Shown here one piece after another: positions 1 to 8,028 of a stretch of 64,000 bases of DNA; the stretch's first letter is position 1; the number at the start of each line of letters is the position of its first letter. Under the pieces are notes generated by a model. The model was not told the origin of the DNA, ran no database searches, and saw only the letters and a list, made by a program, of their open reading frames with translations. Source of the stretch: Butyrivibrio sp. CB08 (lineage in GTDB: Bacteria > Bacillota > Clostridia > Lachnospirales > Lachnospiraceae); the NCBI RefSeq assembly GCF_003625485.1, contig NZ_RAIR01000001.1, forward strand, positions 62,001 through 126,000, written 5' to 3'. The position numbers and the translations under genes are program-made.

Positions 1-44
1 TGGTTCATAGTGATTGTTTAGTTTATATGGTGCGATATCCTGGA

Positions 45-917
45 TCATTTCTTTTTCCTTCCGGCGTTCTGTTTTCTAAACTGAAGTGGCGTCATGGCGA
101 ACTCTTTTTTGAAGCAGGCTGTCATGTTACCAGGGTATGAAAAGCCGCATTCCAGGGAGATGTCTGTAACTGACATATCCGTGGTAAGTAGCAGGTTCTG
201 CACGTGCTTGAGCCTTGTGATGCACAGATATTCTGAGAACGGGCGGCCAAGCTGGGAAGTGAAGAGCCTTGAAAAATAGGACACGGAGTAACCGGATACT
301 GATGCCACGTCCTCGATCTTGATGGGCTTTCTGTAGTTCTTTTCCATGTAGTAGACAGCTTCCATGATGGGCTCAGAAAGGGCCGCGGTGTGGACCACGG
401 ACTTCTCGGTATCGTCTATTCCCCTGTCGGAGATGAAGCTCAAAATGGTGTACAGAAGGTTCTTGTATTTGAAAAGAACTGCCGGATCCTCCGGAAGGCC
501 TGTTGCTTCATGGGCGTCGTACATCTCAAGAAGGATCGCAGCAAGGTCAAATATCTTTTTCTCGTCCTCTTCTGAAAAGTGCTTGGGCGGGTGCTTGAAG
601 ATAGCTTCAAGGACCTTGGAGCCATAGGCATTTGTAAAGTCAGCAGCCATTTCCGGAGAGAACTTGATGAGGTAGCTCTCGTAGTAGTCGGTTGATGCAG
701 GAATCGTCCTGTGGTAGAGAAATGGTGCCACAGTGTTGACGTAGCCCTTGTGGAGCACGTAGCTTATGGTGGGAGTTATGACCTTTCTGTCCCCGTGGAT
801 GATAAAGCCGATGGAGTAGTGGTCAGAGGCCACTTCCATGGAAGGCATCTCAAAATCTCCGGACAGCTTCCTGTGGGTGATTATGAAGTTTTTTCCCTGG
901 GGCAGTGGAAGCGCCAT
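45..917 (-). CDS. AraC-family transcriptional regulator
   Basis: A 290-residue cytoplasmic DNA-binding regulator. The last ~100 residues form two helix-turn-helix motifs typical of AraC/XylS proteins (IKIEDVASVSGYSVSYFSRLF, then a second HTH ending in TPLQFRKQ). The first ~150 residues fit a cupin-like sensing half containing the arm motif FLYHRTIPASTDYYESYLIKF, which resembles AraC proteins that sense sugars. The start is supported by AAAGGAGC five bases upstream on the minus strand. It is divergent from the MATE exporter at 1075, so it may control that gene or an uptake system to its left outside the window. Family assignment is firm; the ligand is unknown. Confidence 0.9.
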   Translation of the reverse strand: MALPLPQGKNFIITHRKLSGDFEMPSMEVASDHYSIGFIIHGDRKVITPTISYVLHKGYVNTVAPFLYHRTIPASTDYYESYLIKFSPEMAADFTNAYGSKVLEAIFKHPPKHFSEEDEKKIFDLAAILLEMYDAHEATGLPEDPAVLFKYKNLLYTILSFISDRGIDDTEKSVVHTAALSEPIMEAVYYMEKNYRKPIKIEDVASVSGYSVSYFSRLFTSQLGRPFSEYLCITRLKHVQNLLLTTDMSVTDISLECGFSYPGNMTACFKKEFAMTPLQFRKQNAGRKKK

Positions 918-1074
918 GGGGTGCTCCTTTCAGATGATATGACAAAATAAAACTCTTCGATTAGTTTCCTATAATGACATCATATCATAATTTTGAAACA
1001 AAAATGTCTATATTAACATGAGATAATTATGAAATTTGGTACGAAAATAGTAATGGATTACGAAGGGAACATGA

Positions 1075-2487
1075 ATGGCACAGGTTAAAGAAAAACGCAA
1101 AAAGATAGATATGACCAAGGGCAGCATCATCAGAAACGTGCTGCTGTTTGCGATACCCATCGTAATAGGTAATATCCTGCAGCAGATGTACACCACAGTT
1201 GATACGCTGGTGGTGAGCTACTACTGCGGAGATAAGGCTCTTGCAGCTGTTGGAACCAGTTCACAGCCTGTAGAGGTGCTTCTTTGTGTGTTTCTTGGAA
1301 TAGGTACCGGAGTATCCATTCTGGTGTCCCAGAAGATCGGGGCCGGAGATGAGAAAAAGGTCGCAGAGCTGTCCGCTACTGCAACCTCATTTGTTTATCT
1401 TAGCGGCATACCAATTGCCATCATTGGTTTTATTGCTACGCCTTACATTTTGAAATTCATGGGCGTTCCAGCAGACGTCTGGAACAATGCCCTTATCTAT
1501 ACAAGAGTAGTCTTTATAGGAGCTCTTGGAAACATCGGCTATAATATGAACGCCGGAATTCTAAGGGGACTTGGCGACAGTGTTGCCTCCCTTTGGTTTT
1601 TAGTGGTCTCTTGCGTGACCAATATAATTCTGGACCTTTTGTTTGTTGCGGGACTTGGTATGGATGTGAGAGGGGCTGCAATAGCTACCAGCACATCCAT
1701 GTTCCTGTCCTGGATCGTAAGTATCTTTTACATTCAAAAGAAATTTCCAGAGCTTAAGTTTACGATATTACCCAAAACACTTGATATGGGAGACATGAAG
1801 AGCATCCTTGCGCTGGGTCTTCCCATTGGTCTAAATAACTCACTGTTCTCATTTGGGCACATGGCAATGCAGACTCTTGTCAACGCCCAGGGTTATCAGT
1901 TCATGGCTGGAGCTTCAGTGGCAGGCAGGATCACAGGAATAACAAATGTTGCGATAACAGCTGTTTCTGCTGCAGCGTCCACATTCTCCGGTCAAAACTA
2001 TGGTGCACGTAATTACGACAGATTAAGACAGGGCTATATCATGATCCCGGCTATCAACGGAATTGCGACCCTTGCTCTTGGCATGATATTTATCAGTTTC
2101 AGAATGCCCATCCTGAAGTTCTTTTCACAGGATGAAATGGTTCTCGTCTATGCCAGCAGATACGTGGTGGCTGTGCTGATATCCCAGTGGTGTTTTGCAG
2201 TGTTTAACTCTATTTCTAACATGGTCAATGGTGTTGGATTCGTCAGGTACACAACTGTCATCAATCTGATGATGCTGTGGGCCGTGAGGATCCCTTGCGC
2301 TTACCTTATAGACAGGTTCTTTGACGGAACCTATATTATGTTCTGCTTCCCGGTTTCCTTCGTTTTTGGAATGACCTGCATGATCGGGTACTATATCTTT
2401 TCCCCTGACTGGAAGAAGATCATTTCGAAGGGCCGTGGCCGTAGAGGCTCTGGTATTCCTTTGGGGACATTCCGTATTCCTTCCTAA
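1075..2487 (+). CDS. MATE-family efflux transporter
   Basis: A 470-residue inner-membrane protein with about 12 hydrophobic segments and the two-fold MatE repeat. The first half begins with the typical N-terminus (GSIIRNVLLFAIPIVIGNILQQMYTTVDTLVV) and continues with GTGVSILVSQKIGAGDEKK. Such proteins export drugs or metabolites using a Na+ or H+ gradient; the substrate cannot be read from the sequence. A GAAGGGAA ribosome site lies about ten bases before the ATG. Its 3' end overlaps the convergent AraC gene (ending at 2420) by 68 bases, so the last ~22 residues are encoded opposite the end of that gene. A second MATE gene lies at 25761. Confidence 0.9.
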   Translation: MAQVKEKRKKIDMTKGSIIRNVLLFAIPIVIGNILQQMYTTVDTLVVSYYCGDKALAAVGTSSQPVEVLLCVFLGIGTGVSILVSQKIGAGDEKKVAELSATATSFVYLSGIPIAIIGFIATPYILKFMGVPADVWNNALIYTRVVFIGALGNIGYNMNAGILRGLGDSVASLWFLVVSCVTNIILDLLFVAGLGMDVRGAAIATSTSMFLSWIVSIFYIQKKFPELKFTILPKTLDMGDMKSILALGLPIGLNNSLFSFGHMAMQTLVNAQGYQFMAGASVAGRITGITNVAITAVSAAASTFSGQNYGARNYDRLRQGYIMIPAINGIATLALGMIFISFRMPILKFFSQDEMVLVYASRYVVAVLISQWCFAVFNSISNMVNGVGFVRYTTVINLMMLWAVRIPCAYLIDRFFDGTYIMFCFPVSFVFGMTCMIGYYIFSPDWKKIISKGRGRRGSGIPLGTFRIPS

Positions 2488-3313
2488 AAGCTTTGAAAAA
2501 ACTTGAATAATCCCTGAAGCCAAACCTCTCGTAGGCACCGGTGATGCTTTCGCCATTGGTAATAGCGTTTCGACACTCGTCGAGGCGCTTTTTTATTATA
2601 TACTGGTGAAGGGAGATTCCAAGGGTGTCCTTGAAAAGGTGAGCAACGTAGTACTTGCTCACAAAGAACTGTCCTGCGATATCATCAAGAGACAGAACGT
2701 CCTCAAGGTTGTTCTCAACGTAGGAGAGGATGTTCTGGAAAAGAGACAGCTCATCCGTTCCGATCTCCTTGTGCTCCTCATCGTAGATGACGCGGTTGAT
2801 GGTAAGGATTAGGTCGCAGAGGCACAGATGCCTTGCAGCTCCAGAACCGTAGCGCTCGCTGGAGATCTCCTCTAAGAGGCGCAAAAACCTTGACTCTACC
2901 TGGTGGAACTGGGCAGGAGGAAGGTGATAGATATACTTGTGGAACGCCTCGGCCTTCTGGATAAGGTACATGTAGTCTATGGATTCCTGGGTTAAGCTGT
3001 TACAGCAGTCCTTACTGATCCAGAACACGAACCGGCGGTAGCTCTTGCTGGGATCATCCATGATGGCGTGGTGCATGATACCTGGAGGTACCAGCATCAG
3101 GTCTCCCGGAGCCATCTTGTGCTTTTCGCGTTTTTCGCCACCAGAGAATATCTCCATGGTGATATCGCCCTCGATAAACAGGTAACACTCATAGTAATCG
3201 TGGGCGTGGGGGCTCAGGGTCTTGAAGTTCTTGTCTGAGTAATAGAAAACCTCAAAGTCCGATGAGACCATGTACTGTCTGGAATTGAAGGATGATCGTA
3301 GTTTATTTTTCAT
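2420..3313 (-). CDS. AraC-family regulator, divergent from uxuAB
   Basis: A 297-residue AraC/XylS regulator. The N-terminal ~150 residues are a cupin domain (HAHDYYECYLFIEGDITMEIF, then APGDLMLVPPGIMHHAI), and the C-terminal ~100 residues carry the double HTH (LSLDDIAGQFFVSKYYVAHLF; YGMSPKEYQSLY). A longer reading frame reaches 3412, but its first 33 residues are cysteine-rich and unlike the family, so the ATG at 3313 is preferred. It is transcribed away from uxuA across a 120-base gap. The most likely role is uronate-responsive control of uxuAB; that is inferred from position. Its end overlaps the MATE gene end by 68 bases. Confidence 0.88.
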   Translation of the reverse strand: MKNKLRSSFNSRQYMVSSDFEVFYYSDKNFKTLSPHAHDYYECYLFIEGDITMEIFSGGEKREKHKMAPGDLMLVPPGIMHHAIMDDPSKSYRRFVFWISKDCCNSLTQESIDYMYLIQKAEAFHKYIYHLPPAQFHQVESRFLRLLEEISSERYGSGAARHLCLCDLILTINRVIYDEEHKEIGTDELSLFQNILSYVENNLEDVLSLDDIAGQFFVSKYYVAHLFKDTLGISLHQYIIKKRLDECRNAITNGESITGAYERFGFRDYSSFFKAFRKEYGMSPKEYQSLYGHGPSK

Positions 3314-3433
3314 AAGTTGAATTCTACAACAATTTTTGCAATGTCTGCAACAATAAATTCTATTCAAATCTCTTTTCCCAAAACGTAAAGTGAATATAAC
3401 AATAAACAGCACTAATTTCGGAGGTATTTATTT

Positions 3434-4510
3434 ATGGAGATGACACTTCGCTGGTACGGAAAAGAGTTTGACACTGTTAAGCTTTGGCAGATCAGACAGA
3501 TTCCAGGCGTTCACGGGGTTATTACAACACTTTACAACAAGCAGGCTGGCGAGCTCTGGGAGCAGAGCGAGATTCAGGCTCTTAAAAAGGACGTTGAGTC
3601 TGAAGGCCTTAAGATAGCAGGTATTGAGTCAGTTAACGTATCTGATGCCATCAAGGCTGCAACAGCAGAGCGCGATGAGCACATCGACAACTACATCAAG
3701 ACTCTTGAGAATCTTGGTAAGGAAGACATCCACATGGTCTGCTACAACTTCATGCCTGTCTTCGACTGGACAAGATCAGAGCTTGCAAGAAAGAGAGAGG
3801 ACGGCTCAACTGTCCTTGCTTACACACAGGAAGCCATCGATGCAATCGATCCTGAGAAGATGTTTGAGTCAATCTCCGGCGAGATGAACGGCACTGTAAT
3901 GCCAGGCTGGGAGCCAGAGAGAATGGCCAAGGTAAAAGAGCTCTTCCAGATCTACAAGGATGTTGACGAAGACAAGCTCTTTGAGAACATCGTATATTTC
4001 CTGAAGGCTATCATGCCAGTATGTAACAAGTACGACATCAAGATGGCTATCCATCCAGACGATCCAGCATGGTCAGTATTCGGACTTCCAAGGATCATCA
4101 ACAACGAAAAGAACATCCTAAAGCTCATGAAGGCAGTAGACGACGTACACAACGGCGTTACATTCTGCTCAGGTTCTTACGGAACAAGCCTTGAGAACGA
4201 CCTTCCACACATGATCAGAGCTCTTGAGGGCAGGATCCACTTCGCTCACGTAAGAAACCTTAAGTTCATTTCTCCTACAAACTTCGAGGAGGCTGCTCAT
4301 CTTTCAGCAGACGGCACCTTCGATATGTACGAGATTGTTAAGGCTCTTTATGAGACAGGCTTTGAGGGACCTATCCGTCCTGACCACGGCCGCATGATCT
4401 GGGGCGAGGTTGCTATGCCAGGCTACGGTCTCTACGACAGAGCCCTTGGCGCAACATACATCAACGGTCTTTGGGAAGCAATCGAGAAATCACATCAGAG
4501 AGGTGTTTAA
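3434..4510 (+). CDS. uxuA: mannonate dehydratase
   Basis: UxuA dehydrates D-mannonate to 2-keto-3-deoxygluconate in hexuronate (pectin and glucuronoxylan) catabolism. The 358-residue protein opens with the family N-terminus (LRWYGKEFDTVKLWQIRQ) and has the metal-site segments of the TIM barrel: MAIHPDDPAW, TFCSGSYG, HFAHVRN and RPDHGRMIWGE. Length fits the shorter Gram-positive form (the E. coli enzyme is near 394). GGAGGT lies eight bases before the ATG. It is followed three bases later by uxuB, so the two are co-transcribed. The AraC regulator at 2420-3313 diverges from it. Confidence 0.96.
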   Translation: MEMTLRWYGKEFDTVKLWQIRQIPGVHGVITTLYNKQAGELWEQSEIQALKKDVESEGLKIAGIESVNVSDAIKAATAERDEHIDNYIKTLENLGKEDIHMVCYNFMPVFDWTRSELARKREDGSTVLAYTQEAIDAIDPEKMFESISGEMNGTVMPGWEPERMAKVKELFQIYKDVDEDKLFENIVYFLKAIMPVCNKYDIKMAIHPDDPAWSVFGLPRIINNEKNILKLMKAVDDVHNGVTFCSGSYGTSLENDLPHMIRALEGRIHFAHVRNLKFISPTNFEEAAHLSADGTFDMYEIVKALYETGFEGPIRPDHGRMIWGEVAMPGYGLYDRALGATYINGLWEAIEKSHQRGV

Positions 4511-4513
4511 ATC

Positions 4514-6130
4514 ATGAAACTTAATGCACAGAGTGTTTATAGCGATAATTCCTGGAAGGACAAGGGTTTCTATGTTCCTTCCTTTGACAGAGAAGCGATG
4601 ATAAAAGAGACTGTGGCTAATCCTGAGTGGGTTCACTTCGGAGCAGGCAACATCTTCAGGGCTTTCCAGGCTAATCTGTCCCAGAAGATGATCGAGCAGG
4701 GACTTGATTCTAAGGGCCTTACAGTTGTTGAGGGATTTGACTACGAGATCATCGAAAAGATGTATCGTCCTCACGACAACCTTTCAATCCTGGTTACACT
4801 TAAGGCTGACGGATCAGTTGAGAAGTCAGTTATCTCAAGCATCGCTGAGTCCTGCATCCTTGATTCTGCAAGGCCAGATGAGTTTGGCAGGTTAAAAGAG
4901 ATTTTTGAGGCCGACAGTCTTCAGCTTGCAACCTTCACTATCACAGAGAAGGGATACAGCCTTGTAAATGCAGCAGGAGAGACACTTCCAGCTGTTAAGG
5001 AAGATTTTGAGAATGGACCTGAGGCTCCAAAGAGCTACATTGGTAAGGTAGCAGCTCTTTTGTACGCAAGATACCTTGTTGGCGAAAAGAAGATCGCCAT
5101 GGTAAGCACAGACAACTGCTCACACAACGGAGACAAGCTTTATGCAGCTGTTAGCTCTTTTGCCAAGGCATGGACAGAAAACGGCAAGGCAGAAAAAGGA
5201 TTCCTCGCATATATTGAGGATGAGAACAAGGTAAGCTTCCCATGGTCAATGATCGACAAGATCACACCAAGACCAGACGATTCCGTTAATGAGATCCTTA
5301 AAAAGGACGGAGTTGAGGAGCTTGAGCCAGTTGTTACATCAATGAAGACATGGGTTGCTCCTTTCGTAAACGCAGAGGAGAGCGAGTACCTTGTTATCGA
5401 GGACAAGTTCCCTAACGGCAGACCAGCTCTTGAGAAGGTTGGCGTTATCTTCACAGAAAAGGAGACTGTTGATAAGGTTGAGCGCATGAAGGTCTGCACC
5501 TGCCTTAACCCTCTCCACACAGCCCTTGCAGTATATGGCTGCATCCTTGGATTTACCAAGATCTCAGACGAGATGAAGGATGAGAACCTTGTAAATCTCG
5601 TTAAGAAGATCGGTTATGATGAAGGACTTAAGGTTGTTACAGATCCTGGCGTAATTAAGCCCCAGGAGTTTATCGATACAGTTGTAAACGTTCGTATTCC
5701 TAACGTATTCATGCCAGATACACCACAGCGTATTGCAACTGACACTTCACAGAAGCTTGCAATCAGATTTGGCGAGACCATCAAAGCATACGAGGCCGCT
5801 TCCTCCCTGGATGTCAAAAACCTCAAGTATATCCCACTTGTTCATGCTGGATGGCTGCGCTATCTGATGGGCATAGATGACAAGGGCCAGAGCTTCGAGC
5901 CTAGCCCGGATCCACTTCTTGACAAGGCTAAGAGCTTTGTTTCTGGTATTAGTCTCGGTGAGACTGACAGCGCCAAGGTTAAGGAGGCAGTGCTTCCACT
6001 ACTCAAAGACGCGTCCATCTTTGGGGTAGACCTTGAAGCTGTAGGCTTGTCTGAGCTTGTGATCTCCTACTTTATGGAGCTTATAGCCGGAGAAGGTGCG
6101 ATCAGGAAAACACTCCAGAAATACTGCTGA
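4514..6130 (+). CDS. uxuB: fructuronate reductase (mannitol dehydrogenase family)
   Basis: UxuB reduces D-fructuronate to D-mannonate with NADH, the step just before UxuA. The 538-residue protein shows the family's N-terminal nucleotide-binding motif (HFGAGNIFRAF, residues ~37-47), the NCSHNGDK segment and the C-terminal catalytic domain with KVCTCLNPLHTALAVYGC and a conserved lysine region (FIDTVVNVRIPNVFMPD). Several mannitol dehydrogenase family members look alike, so tagaturonate reductase is a possible alternative; adjacency to uxuA with a three-base gap makes fructuronate reductase much the better call. A strong terminator follows directly. Confidence 0.93.
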   Translation: MKLNAQSVYSDNSWKDKGFYVPSFDREAMIKETVANPEWVHFGAGNIFRAFQANLSQKMIEQGLDSKGLTVVEGFDYEIIEKMYRPHDNLSILVTLKADGSVEKSVISSIAESCILDSARPDEFGRLKEIFEADSLQLATFTITEKGYSLVNAAGETLPAVKEDFENGPEAPKSYIGKVAALLYARYLVGEKKIAMVSTDNCSHNGDKLYAAVSSFAKAWTENGKAEKGFLAYIEDENKVSFPWSMIDKITPRPDDSVNEILKKDGVEELEPVVTSMKTWVAPFVNAEESEYLVIEDKFPNGRPALEKVGVIFTEKETVDKVERMKVCTCLNPLHTALAVYGCILGFTKISDEMKDENLVNLVKKIGYDEGLKVVTDPGVIKPQEFIDTVVNVRIPNVFMPDTPQRIATDTSQKLAIRFGETIKAYEAASSLDVKNLKYIPLVHAGWLRYLMGIDDKGQSFEPSPDPLLDKAKSFVSGISLGETDSAKVKEAVLPLLKDASIFGVDLEAVGLSELVISYFMELIAGEGAIRKTLQKYC

Positions 6131-6140
6131 TTTCTGGTCA

Positions 6141-6177
6141 GGGATGTGAGCCTTTAGTAGGGTTCACATCCCTTTTT
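6141..6177 (+). terminator. intrinsic terminator after uxuAB
   Basis: A 12-bp stem (GGGATGTGAGCC pairing with GGTTCACATCCC, one wobble) with an eight-base loop, followed by five T's, begins ten bases after the uxuB stop codon. Confidence 0.9.
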
Positions 6178-6249
6178 CTTGAAAATAAAACTCAGTGAAT
6201 GTACAATTAGTAAATGTATTGAAAAAATGTATTTTAGGAGGAAACGGAT

Positions 6250-6954
6250 ATGAAAATTTGCGCTAATTGTGGAACTTCAGTTCCTGATGATGCTGCTTTT
6301 TGCAATAATTGCGGAAGCGCTATGACAGAAACTCCTGCAGCAGAGACTACTACAACTGCTTCAGCTGCTCCAAGTGGGGATACAAACGCAGCTAATGCAG
6401 GTGCACAGGGCCAGGCAGCAGGTCAGCCAGCAGGCCAGCCAGTTAATCAGGGCCAGCCAGCAGGTCAGCCAGTTAATCAGGGCCAGCCAGTAGGTCAGCA
6501 GCCAGGTGCTCAGCAGGCTCCAGTTGTTGCTCCAGTACCAGCAGCTAATTATCAGCAGCCTTATGGCCAGGCTCCTTATCAGCAGCCTCAGTACCAGCAG
6601 CCATACGTTGCTTTTGATCCTAAGGACCACACCAGTGAGTTCGATCCACAGGACATCGCTGACAACAAGCTCTTTGCAATCCTTCCTTACTTATTCTCCT
6701 GCATCGCAGGTATAATCGTAGGAATCTATGTTAAGGATTCTGAGTTTGTTAAGTTCCACATCAAGAACGCCATCAGACTCGACATCGCAGCAATCCTTCT
6801 TCTTGTTGTTGCTATCGTTCCTTTCATCGGATGGGTAGTAGCTATCGTTGGAGCAATGATCATTGTGGTGCTTGATATCATGGCCATTGTCTGGGTACTC
6901 CAGGGCAAGGCTAAGGAGATTCCTATTATCAGTTCTATTGGATTCTTGAAGTGA
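6250..6954 (+). CDS. zinc-ribbon membrane protein with Gln/Pro-rich linker
   Basis: A 234-residue protein in three parts. Residues 1-25 form a double-CxxC zinc ribbon (CANCGTSVPDDAAFCNNCG). Residues ~30-120 are a low-complexity linker rich in Q, P, G and A, partly built from a 30-bp DNA repeat. Residues ~125-234 carry two to three hydrophobic segments (FAILPYLFSCIAGIIVGIYV; IAAILLLVVAIVPFIGWVVA), resembling the DUF4870/TM2-like membrane domains often joined to zinc ribbons in Clostridia. No reaction can be assigned. AGGAGG lies seven bases before the ATG. It is a single-gene unit between two terminators. Confidence 0.85.
   Translation: MKICANCGTSVPDDAAFCNNCGSAMTETPAAETTTTASAAPSGDTNAANAGAQGQAAGQPAGQPVNQGQPAGQPVNQGQPVGQQPGAQQAPVVAPVPAANYQQPYGQAPYQQPQYQQPYVAFDPKDHTSEFDPQDIADNKLFAILPYLFSCIAGIIVGIYVKDSEFVKFHIKNAIRLDIAAILLLVVAIVPFIGWVVAIVGAMIIVVLDIMAIVWVLQGKAKEIPIISSIGFLK
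6421..6500 (+). repeat. 30-bp tandem repeat within the linker
   Basis: About 2.7 copies of a 30-bp unit encode GQPAGQPVNQ in frame inside the zinc-ribbon protein. Copies differ at one or two bases. The unit length is a multiple of three, so changes in copy number would alter linker length without breaking the frame. Confidence 0.85.
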
Positions 6955-7009
6955 TTCTTTTCGTTACTTGGTGATCCGGTGACTGATATGTGAATAGTGT
7001 ATCTATTTG

Positions 7010-7037
7010 GGCTCGGCCATAAGGCCGGGCCTTTTTT
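7010..7037 (+). terminator. intrinsic terminator
   Basis: A 9-bp GC-rich stem (GGCTCGGCC with GGCCGGGCC, one wobble), loop ATAA, then six T's. It closes the zinc-ribbon gene unit. Confidence 0.93.
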
Positions 7038-7221
7038 ACGTTTTTACGAAGCGAGGCTTGGGATTTTTTAGTCAAATTCTTATGACTTTCTTAAGATTTG
7101 CGGCAGAAATTATTAATATTGGGGCAGACTTATTTACACGTATATTTTGGTATGCTAATCTCTTTTGCGTTGGGAACAGTTATTACTAAATAATGATTTT
7201 ATTATAGTAATTCAAACATCA

Positions 7222-7290
7222 GGCTCCTGTCGGAGCGATCGCCACAGCCCCCACACTGTCTAAAGGTGGGTGATGGTTTGCTTGGGCGAT
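7222..7290 (+). other. compact foldable segment, possible structured RNA
   Basis: Three consistent helices can be drawn. GCTCC/GGAGC (7223-7227 with 7232-7236) closes a TGTC loop. ATCGCC/GGCGAT (7238-7243 with 7285-7290) encloses CCCAC/GTGGG (7250-7254 with 7266-7270). I do not recognise a known riboswitch in it. It sits just before the long-stem element and could be part of the same transcript. It could also be chance pairing in a GC-rich patch. Confidence 0.35.
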
Positions 7291-7301
7291 TTAATTTCAA
7301 A

Positions 7302-7561
7302 CACTAAACATACAGGATTTGTCTTTTATATGGCGAACTGCGCTCTTTCTGCGCGATTCTTTTCCTTGCCCTGGTCGCAGCGCATTCTTTCACGCGTTCT
7401 GCGTGCCGCGCTTAATTCACTTACTGCTTTACAAGTCCTTGCAACGCAACTCTGCGTTCATACGCATTCTGCGCATTCTGCGCTGCGTAGTTTATATCCC
7501 AGGCCTGCCCTGCAGGCAACCCGCGACCTGGCAACGCGTCTTTGGTCCTGTATGTTTGGTG
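7302..7561 (+). other. 260-nt long-stem element (candidate structured RNA or MITE-like unit)
   Basis: The ends are a 16-bp inverted repeat with one mismatch (7302-7317 and 7546-7561). Read as RNA the stem extends inward to 18 unbroken pairs, because the mismatch and the two inner positions are G-U wobbles. Inside lie many short perfect hairpins, for example CACGC/GCGTG, AACGCA/TGCGTT, GCGC/GCGC and GCCTGC/GCAGGC, often with a loop containing TTCT. This could be a non-coding RNA, or a small palindromic mobile element with terminal repeats. No target-site duplication is obvious. The strand is chosen because wobble pairing works when read as +. Confidence 0.5.
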
Positions 7562-7640
7562 GATTGTCTTTATTCAAGGTCTTATCTAACTTCACACTTT
7601 TTTTTCGACTATCAATAATCACGTTGCCTTTTTGGACAAA

Positions 7641-7911
7641 TTAGTACCAGATGACTCGGAAATGCTTTGTGATACTAACAAAATCAAGGGGTAACGCTTG
7701 ATATTTTAAATGGGTTAGTATCAGCCACTCCAGTAAGGTCATTTGATATTAACTTAAAGATAGAAGCTTCTTTAAGAAATGGCTTTTGTTGATTTTGAGT
7801 TAGTACCAATTCCAAAGAGAACTCATTTTGATACTAAATAGGCCCTAAAATTTTATTTTGAAGCTGAAAATGTTAGTACCAGACGAAAAGTGATTACCTT
7901 CTGATACTAAC
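7641..7911 (+). repeat. four 39-bp units: inverted arms around a 20-base variable core
   Basis: Units start at 7641, 7715, 7800 and 7873. Each is a left arm TTAGTACCA (TTAGTATCA in unit 2), exactly 20 unconserved bases, and a right arm TGATACTAAC (TGATATTAAC in unit 2, final A in unit 3). The arms are near-perfect inverted repeats; three of four left arms keep the same mismatch against the right arm. Gaps between units are 35, 46 and 34 bases. They could be RNA hairpins with 20-nt loops, or DNA sites for a protein binding two half-sites about three helical turns apart. No other copy was noticed in the window. Confidence 0.75.
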
Positions 7912-7926
7912 GCTGGAAAATAGACT

Positions 7927-8028
7927 GTGAAAAATGAACTGTATGGATTGGTAAGCGCAAAATACGAATCTGAAATATTAGAAATAATAAGAATTTATGA
8001 CAACAAGCTCAGAAAAGAGGATACATGA
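7927..8028 (+). CDS. 33-residue ORF overlapping the PD-(D/E)XK gene
   Basis: A GTG-started frame of 33 codons whose TGA overlaps the ATG of the next gene as ATGA, the usual sign of translational coupling. The peptide is amphipathic and charged (LYGLVSAKYESEILEIIRIY, then DNKLRKEDT), as a coding helix would be. An in-frame TAG two codons upstream fixes the start at GTG 7927 or later. No strong ribosome site precedes it. It starts 15 bases after the last 39-bp unit. It could be a leader peptide, a small partner (antitoxin-like) of the downstream protein, or a chance frame. Function unknown. Confidence 0.45.
   Translation: MKNELYGLVSAKYESEILEIIRIYDNKLRKEDT

Larger units (their letters stand above)
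7038..7926. other. 889-bp gene-free region with several structured elements
   Basis: No convincing gene lies here. The open frames are low quality, and the longest (7270-7644) runs through a hairpin-rich, repeat-like sequence. The region holds a compact foldable segment (7222-7290), a long-stem element (7302-7561) and four 39-bp inverted-arm units (7641-7911), listed separately. The stretch 7040-7220 is AT-rich and may hold a promoter, but none is convincing. Confidence 0.7.

Noticed and set aside
20..44. Gene at the left edge
   Set aside because: Only 44 bases precede the AraC stop codon; nothing can be supported.
2125..2556. Minus-strand frame of 143 codons opposite the MATE gene
   Set aside because: It shadows the MATE coding sequence and the end of the AraC gene and has no family features.
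7270..7644. A 124-codon frame across the long-stem element
   Set aside because: It runs through short GC-rich hairpin repeats, has an odd composition and no ribosome site, and its end falls inside the first 39-bp unit. It is better explained as non-coding structure.
7641..7911. CRISPR array
   Set aside because: The conserved parts are two inverted arms with a 20-base core, and gaps between units vary from 34 to 46 bases. No cas gene is nearby. Direct repeats with even spacers are not seen.
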